Positions 41,155-48,474 of a stretch of DNA of 64,000 nucleotides are shown here, piece after piece. Made by a program: the position numbers and the translations under genes. The stretch is from an uncultured Treponema sp. (GTDB taxonomy: Bacteria > Spirochaetota > Spirochaetia > Treponematales > Treponemataceae). Under the pieces are notes generated by a model that saw nothing but the letters and a program-made list of their open reading frames with translations, did not search any database and had not been told where the DNA came from. The DNA is taken from NCBI GenBank assembly GCA_947177175.1, contig CAMWTK010000003.1:29288-93287 (forward strand). Reading direction: 5' to 3'. Position 1 is the first letter of the stretch. Each line of letters opens with the position of its first letter.

Positions 41155-41409
41155 ATGTCTAAAGGTCATCGCGGAGCTGGTATCCGCTCAGAAGTGCACC
41201 ACGGTCGTGGCACGTGTCCGCGCTGTGGGAAGATGAACGTCAAAATCCTGTATGAAAAGGAAATTGACGGCAAACAGGTGAAAATCTGTAAAGTCTGCAA
41301 CGCGACGCTGAAAAACGTTGCGCGGAAAGAGGCGCGGATGGCAAAGGCTGCCGCTGCGGCTGAAACTCCCGCGGCAGAAGCACCTGCAACAGAAGAAGCA
41401 CAGGCATAA
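41155..41409 (+). CDS. small zinc-ribbon protein linked to rplQ
   Basis: An 84-residue protein starting MSKGHRGAGIRSEVHHGRG. It has CPRC (21-24) and CKVC (45-48), a four-Cys zinc ribbon between a basic, His-containing N-terminus and an Ala/Glu-rich tail. Size, charge and position (last gene of the alpha operon, three bases after rplQ, GGAGGAGTAAGAG before the ATG) suggest a ribosome-bound or rRNA-binding factor. I do not recognise it as any standard ribosomal protein. A terminator follows, so it belongs to the operon. Confidence 0.75.
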   Translation: MSKGHRGAGIRSEVHHGRGTCPRCGKMNVKILYEKEIDGKQVKICKVCNATLKNVARKEARMAKAAAAAETPAAEAPATEEAQA

Positions 41410-41421
41410 GTCTGGCTTGCG

Positions 41422-41452
41422 AGCCGTCCTTTGGAATGGGGACGGCTTTGTT
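41422..41452 (+). terminator. terminator of the alpha operon
   Basis: AGCCGTCC (41422-41429) pairs with GGACGGCT (41440-41447), followed by TTGTT. The U-tract is imperfect. It lies 12 bases after the zinc-ribbon stop. Confidence 0.65.
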
Positions 41453-41475
41453 ATATATCTTGGAGGTTTGGAGCT

Positions 41476-42612
41476 ATGAAAAAGGTTTTGGTTACCCTTG
41501 CGGCGACGCTTGCGGGCTTGGTGATGGCAGGATGCACGAAGAGCGGCGGCAATACGATTAAAATCGGTTCGATTGGCCCGCTTTCCGGAGCGGTTGCGGT
41601 GTATGGCGTTGAGTGCAAGAACGGCATTGATCTGGCGGTCGCGGAAATCAACGCGGCGGGCGGCGTAAACGGTCAGCTGCTGGAAGTGATTGCGGAAGAT
41701 GACGAGGGCAACCCCGAAAAATCGGTGAGCGCGTACAAAAAATTGGTGACAAAAGACGGCGTGACGTTCGTTATCGGGTCGCTCACGTCCGGGTGTACGC
41801 AGGCGATTACGCAGAGCGCGCAGGCGCAGAAAATCATTCAGATTGCTCCGGCGGCGACGGCAATGACGATTACCGACGCGGGCAACTATATTTTCCGCAC
41901 CTGTTTTATCGATCCGTTTCAGGGAACGGTGGGCGGCAAATTTGCGGGCGACGTGCTTGGCGCGGGCACTGCGGCGGTTTTGTACGACATCGGGAACGAC
42001 TATTCGGTGGGGCTGAAAGACAATTTTATTGTAGAATTTGAGCGTTTGGGCGGCCGCGTCATCGCGCAGGAATCGTACAACACGGGCGACAAAGATTTTA
42101 ACGCGCAGATTACCAAAATCAAGAACGTGAACGCGGACGTTATCTATCTGCCGGATTATTACGGCACGGTCGCGCTGATTGCGAAGCAGCTGCGCGCGCA
42201 GGGCATTGACAAGCCGATTGTCGGGGCGGACGGCTGGGACGGTCTGACGGAGAACGCGGGCGAGGAAGTGCTGAACGGTTACTATTCCAACCACTACGCG
42301 ACGGACTCTGATTCGGAGGCGGTGCAGCGGTTTGTGGCGGCGTTTGAGGAAAAATTCGGGAAGAAGCCGAATTCGTTTGCGGCGTTGGGCTATGACAGCG
42401 TGTATCTGCTGAAAGACGCGATTCTGAATGCGGGCACGACCGAGACTGCCGCCGTGCGCGATGCGCTTGAGGCGACGAACGGCGACTATGTGACCGGGCA
42501 TCTGACGTTTGACGAGAAACGCAACCCGATTAAGTCGGCGGTCATTTTGGAACTGGCGCGCGGCGAGGACGGCGGGCTGACGACGCGCTACAAGACGACG
42601 ATTCATCCGTAG
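41476..42612 (+). CDS. livJ: branched-chain amino acid ABC transporter, substrate-binding lipoprotein
   Basis: A 378-residue type I periplasmic binding protein. A signal peptide ends in the lipobox LVMAGC (Cys at ~20), so it is membrane-anchored. IKIGSIGPLSGAVAVYG, the hinge-region GSLTSGCTQAI and LGYDSVYLLKDAI are typical of LivJ/LivK. It probably binds leucine, isoleucine or valine, but related proteins bind other amino acids or amides. The ATG at 41476 has GGAGG nine bases upstream. Two strong hairpins separate it from livH, consistent with binding protein being made in excess. Confidence 0.9.
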   Translation: MKKVLVTLAATLAGLVMAGCTKSGGNTIKIGSIGPLSGAVAVYGVECKNGIDLAVAEINAAGGVNGQLLEVIAEDDEGNPEKSVSAYKKLVTKDGVTFVIGSLTSGCTQAITQSAQAQKIIQIAPAATAMTITDAGNYIFRTCFIDPFQGTVGGKFAGDVLGAGTAAVLYDIGNDYSVGLKDNFIVEFERLGGRVIAQESYNTGDKDFNAQITKIKNVNADVIYLPDYYGTVALIAKQLRAQGIDKPIVGADGWDGLTENAGEEVLNGYYSNHYATDSDSEAVQRFVAAFEEKFGKKPNSFAALGYDSVYLLKDAILNAGTTETAAVRDALEATNGDYVTGHLTFDEKRNPIKSAVILELARGEDGGLTTRYKTTIHP

Positions 42613-42642
42613 CAGACGGAAGAAGCGGGCGTTGTGGGCGGT

Positions 42643-42671
42643 GCTAAAAAACAGCGTTGCTGTTTTTTAGC
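42643..42671. terminator. bidirectional terminator after livJ
   Basis: A perfect 13-bp stem with GTT loop. The arms carry A6 and T6 (CAGC-gtt-GCTG flanked by A and T runs), so it can act as an intrinsic terminator on either strand. Confidence 0.75.
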
Positions 42672-42672
42672 T

Positions 42673-42695
42673 GACAGTTTGCTTCGCAAACTGTC
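42673..42695. repeat. second perfect hairpin after livJ
   Basis: GACAGTTTGC-ttc-GCAAACTGTC, a 10-bp stem with a three-base loop, one base after the previous hairpin. It has no U-tract. It may be a dispersed palindromic element or an mRNA 3'-end stabiliser. Confidence 0.5.
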
Positions 42696-42713
42696 TCAGT
42701 GATTGTCCGCTTG

Positions 42714-42742
42714 TTTACATTTTTGCCGGGATTTGGTATAAC
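42714..42742 (+). promoter_or_regulatory. promoter of livHMGF
   Basis: TTTACA (42714-42719), a 17-base spacer and TATAAC (42737-42742), followed directly by an attenuator-like terminator. The predicted start is near 42749. Confidence 0.6.
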
Positions 42743-42755
42743 TGAATGGGCATCG

Positions 42756-42789
42756 AAGCATAGTTTCGGGAACGGGACTATGCTTTTTT
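42756..42789 (+). terminator. attenuator in the livH leader
   Basis: AAGCATAGT (42756-42764) pairs with ACTATGCTT (42777-42785), and the T-run extends to 42789. It lies between the promoter and livH, so read-through decides transporter expression. No leader peptide fits before it. Confidence 0.7.
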
Positions 42790-42814
42790 CGTGATAGCGC
42801 GCGGAGGAGGTGCG

Positions 42815-43714
42815 GTGAATAGCGTTTCGATTTTTGTGCAGCAACTGATGAACGGGCTGTCGCTGGGAAGTATTTATGCGCTGATTGCGCTCGGCTACAC
42901 GATGGTCTACGGCATTGTCAAGTTGATTAATTTTGCGCATGGCGACGTGATGATGGTGGGCGCGTATGCGGGCTATTTCGTGCTGTGCGCGGTGGGAACG
43001 ACTCCGCTGGGCATGATCCTTGCGTTTATGGCGGCGATGGTGCTGTGCGGCGTGCTGAGCCTGGTGATTGAGCGGCTGGCATACCGTCCGTTGCGGAACG
43101 CGCCGCGCCTGAATTCGCTGATTACGGCGATTGCGGTGGAGCTGATTTTGCAGAACGTGATGCGTGTGCTGCCGTTCGTCGGGCCGGATCCGCGGCAGTT
43201 CCCGACAATGGCGACCCGGATGTTCAGCGTGGGGATTGTTTCGTTTTCTAATATTCAGCTGATTGTCATTGTGCTGAGCGCGGTGCTGATGGTGGTGCTC
43301 AATTATATCGTCAATTATACCCGGACAGGGAAAGCGATGCGCGCGGTTTCGTATGATTTGGGCGCGGCGAGTTTGATGGGAATCAGCGTAAACCGGATTA
43401 TCGCGACCACATTCGTCATCGGTTCGGTGCTGGCGGGCGCGGGCGGAGTGCTGTATGCGACGGCGTACCCGCAGATTGACCCGGTGATGGGCTATATTCC
43501 CGGCCTAAAAGCGTTCGTGGCGGCGGTGCTGGGCGGCATCGGTTCGATTCCGGGCGCGATGCTGGGCGGCATTATCCTCGGCATTGCGGAGACGATGACA
43601 AAGGCGTACATTTCTTCTCAGTATGCGGACGCGATTTCGTACACGATTCTGATTGTGATCCTGCTCGTAAAGCCGACGGGCATTCTGGGCAAAAAGACGC
43701 GGGTAAAGGTGTAG
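42815..43714 (+). CDS. livH: branched-chain amino acid ABC transporter permease LivH
   Basis: A 299-residue permease with about eight membrane helices. It has MNGLSLGSIYALIALGYTMVYG and the INFAHGDVMMVGAY motif, and the C-terminal GLKAFVAAVLGGIGSIPGAM loop that docks the ATPases. It starts with GTG (42815) four bases after AGGAGG. livM follows after ten bases. Confidence 0.93.
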   Translation: MNSVSIFVQQLMNGLSLGSIYALIALGYTMVYGIVKLINFAHGDVMMVGAYAGYFVLCAVGTTPLGMILAFMAAMVLCGVLSLVIERLAYRPLRNAPRLNSLITAIAVELILQNVMRVLPFVGPDPRQFPTMATRMFSVGIVSFSNIQLIVIVLSAVLMVVLNYIVNYTRTGKAMRAVSYDLGAASLMGISVNRIIATTFVIGSVLAGAGGVLYATAYPQIDPVMGYIPGLKAFVAAVLGGIGSIPGAMLGGIILGIAETMTKAYISSQYADAISYTILIVILLVKPTGILGKKTRVKV

Positions 43715-43724
43715 GAGGCGCGGC

Positions 43725-44765
43725 GTGAAGAACAAGATTTACCGGAACATGGCGATTCCCGGCGTTGTCGCGCTGCTCGCGGTGATTGTGCCGGCGGCGC
43801 TCATAAAGGCGAACGTCATCAACGCGTATACGGCGCAGATTATCACGCTGGGCGGCATCAATGCGATTATGGCGCTGAGCGTGAACATTATCTGCGGCAT
43901 TACGGGACAGCTTTCGCTCGGGCAGGCGGGATTTGAGGCGATCGGTGCGTATGCGGTCATCCTGCTCACACAGAACTGCGGCATTCCGCTGCCCGTGAGC
44001 ATTATTCTGGCGGCGTTGGTCGCGGCGTTTTTCGGCTTTGTCATCGGCTTTCCGACGCTCAAGCTGGAGGGCGACTACCTTGCCATCGTGACGCTTGCGT
44101 TCGGCGAGATTATCCGCGTGGTGCTGGTCAATCTGAAGGCGATTACGGGCGGACCGAACGGCAAGCAGTTTCCCACGATGCTTTCCACCGATTTTGTGTG
44201 GGGATCGACCTGCTCGTACCTGACGATTGTCGGCGCGCTCGTGGTGATTATCATTCTGCTGCAAAACTTCGTGCGCTCAACGTACGGGCGCGCGATCCTT
44301 GCCGTGCGCGAGGACGAAATTGCGGCGAACGCGAACGGCATCGGCGTGTTCCGCTACAAGATGACGGGCTTTGTGATCGCGTCGTTCGTGGCGGGAATTG
44401 CCGGCGCGCTGTACGCCCCGTTCATCGGCTTCATCAAGCCGGACTTGGCCTCGTTCAACAATTCGATCAACGACCTGATTTTTGTCGTGCTGGGCGGCAT
44501 GGGAAGCGTGACCGGCTCGGTGCTGGCGGCGTTCGTGCTTACCTATTTGCAGGAATTCCTGCGCTTCTTGCAGCATTACCGCCTGCTGTTCTACCCGGTA
44601 ATCCTGATTCTGGTCATGCTGTTCCGTCCGCAGGGCTTGCTCGGCATGAAAGAACTGTCGTTCGTCAAGGCATGGGACGGCATTCCGGGCCTGGTGCGCC
44701 GCATTGCCGCCGCCGTCAGAAAGCGCGGCGGAACGGCTGCCGAACGGAGGCCTGCCGATGACTAG
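43725..44765 (+). CDS. livM: branched-chain amino acid ABC transporter permease LivM
   Basis: A 346-residue permease with about nine membrane helices. NIICGITGQLSLGQAGFEAIGAY and a later VVLGGMGSVTGSVLAAF loop are family marks. GTG start; GGAGG lies ahead. Its end overlaps the livG start by eight bases. The C-terminal ~35 residues are basic and hydrophilic. Confidence 0.93.
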   Translation: MKNKIYRNMAIPGVVALLAVIVPAALIKANVINAYTAQIITLGGINAIMALSVNIICGITGQLSLGQAGFEAIGAYAVILLTQNCGIPLPVSIILAALVAAFFGFVIGFPTLKLEGDYLAIVTLAFGEIIRVVLVNLKAITGGPNGKQFPTMLSTDFVWGSTCSYLTIVGALVVIIILLQNFVRSTYGRAILAVREDEIAANANGIGVFRYKMTGFVIASFVAGIAGALYAPFIGFIKPDLASFNNSINDLIFVVLGGMGSVTGSVLAAFVLTYLQEFLRFLQHYRLLFYPVILILVMLFRPQGLLGMKELSFVKAWDGIPGLVRRIAAAVRKRGGTAAERRPADD

Positions 44766-45561
44766 CGAAAAGAAACTGCTGTTGCAGGTCTCCGACCTTT
44801 CCATCGTGTTCGGCGGGCTGCGCGCGGTGAGCGATTTTTCCATGGAGCTGTATCAGGGCGAGCTGGTCGGGCTGATCGGACCGAACGGCGCGGGCAAGAC
44901 GACGGTGTTCAATATGCTGAGCGGCGTGTATACGCCCACGTCCGGCGAGATTGCGTTCTGGGACCGGCAGGGGCGCGTGCACGTGGCGAACAAGAAGTCG
45001 CCCGCGCAGCTCAACCAGATCGGCATTGCCCGCACGTTCCAGAATATCCGCCTGTTCGGCAACCTGACGGTGGCGGACAACGTGCGGATTGCCATGCACG
45101 CCCAGCGCAAGGTCACGCCGCTTGACGTGCTGTTCAGGACGCCGCGTTTCCGGCGCAACGAGCTGATGATGACCCTGCGCGTGCAGACCCTGCTTTCGCT
45201 CTTCAAGATGAAGCACAAGGAACACGAGCGGGCAAAGAACCTGCCCTACGGCGAGCAGCGCAAGCTGGAGATTGCCCGCGCGCTCGCGTCGCAGCCGTCG
45301 CTCCTGCTGCTGGACGAACCGGCGGCGGGCATGAACCCGCAGGAAACAAAGGAGCTGATGGAGCAGATCGCGTTTATCCGCCGGGAATTCGGCGTGACGA
45401 TCCTGCTGATCGAGCACGACATGAAACTGGTTATGGGCATCTGCGAGCGGCTGTTCGTGCTGGACTACGGGCGCGTCATTGCGCAGGGAACGCCGGCGGA
45501 GGTCGTCTCCAACCCGCAGGTGGTCAAAGCGTACCTCGGCGAAGAAGCCGCGGGCATATAG
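44758..45561 (+). CDS. livG: branched-chain amino acid ABC transporter ATPase LivG
   Basis: A 267-residue ATPase. Walker A GPNGAGKTT, signature LPYGEQRKLEIARAL, Walker B LLLLDEPAAGMNP and an H-loop IEHDM are all intact. It couples ATP hydrolysis to LivHM. The ATG at 44758 has GGAGG seven bases upstream. Confidence 0.94.
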   Translation: MTSEKKLLLQVSDLSIVFGGLRAVSDFSMELYQGELVGLIGPNGAGKTTVFNMLSGVYTPTSGEIAFWDRQGRVHVANKKSPAQLNQIGIARTFQNIRLFGNLTVADNVRIAMHAQRKVTPLDVLFRTPRFRRNELMMTLRVQTLLSLFKMKHKEHERAKNLPYGEQRKLEIARALASQPSLLLLDEPAAGMNPQETKELMEQIAFIRREFGVTILLIEHDMKLVMGICERLFVLDYGRVIAQGTPAEVVSNPQVVKAYLGEEAAGI

Positions 45562-45569
45562 GAGCGGTC

Positions 45570-46286
45570 ATGGCAGAAACGATGCTTGCAGTTACGAACC
45601 TCACGGTCTCATACGGCGCAATCCGCGCGCTCAAGGGCGTTTCGTTCACGGTGGAGCGGGGCGAAATCATCAGCCTGATCGGGTCGAACGGCGCGGGCAA
45701 GACGACCACGCTCCACGCGGTGTCGAACCTGATCAAAAAGCAGGGCGGCAGCGTCGTCTTTGGCGGCGAGGACATCACGTCGCTCGCGCCCGACCACATC
45801 GTGCGGCCCGGGCTGATCCACGTCCCCGAAGGGCGGCGTATTTTTGCCAACCTGACCGTGCGCGAGAACCTTGAGATGGGCGCGTTCATCCGCCGCGACA
45901 AGGCAGGCATCCGGGCCGACCTGGAGCGCGTGTACGAACTGTTCCCGCGCCTGAAGGAGCGCGTGCGGCAGGTGGCGGGCACGCTGAGCGGCGGCGAGCA
46001 GCAGATGCTCGCCATGGGTCGCGGCATTATGAGCCAGCCCAAGCTGCTGCTGCTCGACGAGCCGAGCATGGGGCTTGCCCCGATTCTGGTGGACGAAATC
46101 TTCGACATCATCAAGCGCATCAACCGGGAAGGCACGACGATTTTGCTGGTGGAGCAGAACGCATACAAAGCGATGACCATTGCCAACCGCGTCTACATTT
46201 TGGAGACGGGCACCGTGAGCAAGTCCGGCAACGCGGCGGATTTGATTCACGACCCCGCCGTAAAGTCGGCGTACCTCGGCGGATAG
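45570..46286 (+). CDS. livF: branched-chain amino acid ABC transporter ATPase LivF
   Basis: A 238-residue partner ATPase. It has Walker A GSNGAGKTT, signature LSGGEQQMLAMGRGIM, Walker B LLLLDEPSMGLAP and the typical ending SAYLGG. It completes the livJHMGF set. A short GCGAA-aaa-TTCGC hairpin with CTTTT (46288-46305) may weakly terminate after it. Confidence 0.94.
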   Translation: MAETMLAVTNLTVSYGAIRALKGVSFTVERGEIISLIGSNGAGKTTTLHAVSNLIKKQGGSVVFGGEDITSLAPDHIVRPGLIHVPEGRRIFANLTVRENLEMGAFIRRDKAGIRADLERVYELFPRLKERVRQVAGTLSGGEQQMLAMGRGIMSQPKLLLLDEPSMGLAPILVDEIFDIIKRINREGTTILLVEQNAYKAMTIANRVYILETGTVSKSGNAADLIHDPAVKSAYLGG

Positions 46287-46355
46287 CGCGAAAAATTCGC
46301 CTTTTCGCCGGAACTGTGTTATAGTAATTGAGGAGACTTTCGCAGGGGGCTGACA

Positions 46356-47000
46356 ATGATTGTTTCTGATTTGATGCGAAAAAAAGTGATTTACGTGCAT
46401 CCCGAAACGTCGGTGACCGACGCGCGCGCGCTGATGGCAAGGGAGAACGTGAACAAGCTTCCGGTGCTTGACCGCGACGACCGTCTGGCAGGCATCGTGA
46501 CCAAGAATGATTTGGTCAAGGCATCGCCGTCTGCGGCAACCACGCTCGACGTGTACGAGCTGAGCTACCTGCTTTCAAAGCTGAAGGTGGAGAAAGTAAT
46601 GGTGCGGAACGTCGTTACGGTGGACCACAACGAGGTGATTGAGGAGGCGGCGCGCATTATGGCGGACAAAAAAGTCGGCTGCCTGCCCGTCATGAACGGC
46701 GACCTGCTCGTCGGTATTATCACCGAAAGCGACGTGTTCCATGCGTTCATCGAGATTTTTGGGGCGCGGCATCACGGCGTGCGGTTTATGTGCGAGGCGA
46801 GCGAAAAGCCGGGCGAGCTTGCCAAGATGAGCCAGTCAATCGCCGAGCTGGGCGGGAACATCGTTTCGGTCGTGACGAGCGAGGGCGACGACGTTTCCAA
46901 GCGGCGGGTGACGTGCAAGGTGACGCAGGTCTCTGCCGATCAGATTCAGGCGATGCTCAAAAACCTGGGCATCACGTTGGTGTGCATCCGCGAAGTATGA
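46356..47000 (+). CDS. CBS-pair and ACT-domain protein (AcuB-like)
   Basis: A 214-residue protein. CBS 1 lies at ~1-57 (DLMRKKVIYVHPETSVTDA, then LPVLDRDDRLAGIVT), CBS 2 at ~75-130 (LPVMNGDLLVGIITESDV), and an ACT-like domain at ~138-214. CBS pairs bind adenosyl nucleotides and ACT domains bind amino acids, so it is probably a metabolic sensor. Its place after the liv genes is suggestive. A weak promoter (TTCGCC-18-TATAGT, -10 at 46320-46325) lies upstream. Its stop overlaps the next start (ATGA). Confidence 0.85.
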   Translation: MIVSDLMRKKVIYVHPETSVTDARALMARENVNKLPVLDRDDRLAGIVTKNDLVKASPSAATTLDVYELSYLLSKLKVEKVMVRNVVTVDHNEVIEEAARIMADKKVGCLPVMNGDLLVGIITESDVFHAFIEIFGARHHGVRFMCEASEKPGELAKMSQSIAELGGNIVSVVTSEGDDVSKRRVTCKVTQVSADQIQAMLKNLGITLVCIREV

Positions 47001-48448
47001 ACGCGACCGTAGAAAAACTGCTGACCCATTTTCTCCGCACCTACCGCGACCCGTTCACCGCAAAGGACGTGAGCAGGCTGTTCGCGCAGATGGGCGTAAA
47101 GCTGTCCGTGCGGGAAGTCGCCGATTTTCTGGAGAGCGACCCGCTCGTGTTCCCGCTGGAGCGCAAGCTGTACCTGACGCGGGCGGGGGCGTTTACGGGG
47201 CAGTTTTTCAGCTTCGTGCCGACCCCGCAAGAAATCGCGCAGGGCGTGATCGTGCCGGGCGACCGGTGCATTCCGTTCGTGGACATGGAGATGCTTTCCT
47301 GCACGCTCCAGTTTGAGTACAGCGGTCGCCCGCTTGAGCCGAAACTGTTTGAGACGGACTGCAACCTTGCCCGCGAGCTGTTCAGTTTCTTTGGCGACGA
47401 GTACGCGGCGCAGTACATTGCGGCCGATCCCGTGAACAAGTCTTTGCGCCTTGCCGAGCAGGAATTCGAGCTGCCGGTCAAACTGTCGCTCACGGGCGTT
47501 TCTATCGACCGCATCTTGCAGGACTGCGACTTTAAGTACGGCGACCGGTTCCTTTGCCGCGTCGTGGATTGGGGGCACGGCATGATTCAGCTGTTCCCGA
47601 CGCTGACGCACAAGCGCAATCCGTTGCAGATAAACGACGAGGACATGGCGCGGCAGCGGTGGAACGAGCTGCTGGAAAAATCGCTTTTGGAGAGTTTTGA
47701 CCGTCTGGGGCCGTGCGCGAGCATGGACGAGCAGCTGGCGAACGTGTTTTATGAGAAGCGCAAGGATCTCTGCACGCCCGAATGCGGCTCAATCCGCGAA
47801 TTCTTGGAAAGTTCAAAGAAAGTGGCGATGGAATTGTTTGGCGTGGAGACGCGCCTGTGGCGGCGCGGCGAGAACGTTCCTGCCGTGGGCAAATGGAACG
47901 AGCGCGACATCGTGCGCGGGCTTGACGGCGGCGTGCCGATGTATTCGCTGCCCGATTACGTTATCGACTGCTATATTCAGGACGTGCTGTTCGCCAAGAA
48001 AGACGACGTGTCCGATCTGGTGCGAAAAATCATTCCGCAGGCAATGGAAATCTCCCCTGAGGAAGAGCATGAGTTCGCGTTGCAAATAATGCAGAGAAAT
48101 GATATACTCCGACAAAAGTATAATTGGTTCGCGGATTTTTCACGCGGGGCAATTCGGCATCGTGCGCTGGAATTGTACACGAAAGTGGGCGATTTGGTGT
48201 ACGACGTGGAATGCGCGAGCGACAAACTGGCGGAGTTTCCCCAGCAGGAGCTGGTGACGCTTTCGCAGTTGTTCGCACACGTTTCCCGTATGCTGGAAAT
48301 GCTTTCGCGCCTGAATGACAGTCTGGACGAAGACGAAAGCGCGCTGCAATTGTCTTTGGAAGGAATGGAATACAATTTTGAGGACATCTGCTACCAATTA
48401 AAAGCCGTTCTGGACCGACTGAAGCACGATCGGTTTAAGGTCGTCTAG
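46997..48448 (+). CDS. hypothetical protein, 483 residues
   Basis: I do not recognise this protein. It is soluble, acidic and mostly helical. The first ~80 residues resemble a small winged-helix-like fold (TAKDVSRLFAQMGVKLSVREV, then a basic hairpin ERKLYLTRAG), which is a guess. The C-terminal ~130 residues are heptad-like and may form a coiled coil (SQLFAHVSRMLEMLSRLND). The ATG overlaps the stop of the CBS-ACT gene, so the two are coupled and may share a signalling role. Transketolase follows after 26 bases. Confidence 0.65.
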   Translation: MNATVEKLLTHFLRTYRDPFTAKDVSRLFAQMGVKLSVREVADFLESDPLVFPLERKLYLTRAGAFTGQFFSFVPTPQEIAQGVIVPGDRCIPFVDMEMLSCTLQFEYSGRPLEPKLFETDCNLARELFSFFGDEYAAQYIAADPVNKSLRLAEQEFELPVKLSLTGVSIDRILQDCDFKYGDRFLCRVVDWGHGMIQLFPTLTHKRNPLQINDEDMARQRWNELLEKSLLESFDRLGPCASMDEQLANVFYEKRKDLCTPECGSIREFLESSKKVAMELFGVETRLWRRGENVPAVGKWNERDIVRGLDGGVPMYSLPDYVIDCYIQDVLFAKKDDVSDLVRKIIPQAMEISPEEEHEFALQIMQRNDILRQKYNWFADFSRGAIRHRALELYTKVGDLVYDVECASDKLAEFPQQELVTLSQLFAHVSRMLEMLSRLNDSLDEDESALQLSLEGMEYNFEDICYQLKAVLDRLKHDRFKVV

Positions 48449-48474
48449 CGGCGGACTTTTTCAAGGAGTTATGC

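Noticed and set aside
41188..42606. A 472-codon open frame on the minus strand, opposite the zinc-ribbon gene and livJ
   Set aside because: Its translation is Arg/His/Val-rich with no motifs and mirrors the codon bias of livJ. It is a shadow of the real genes.
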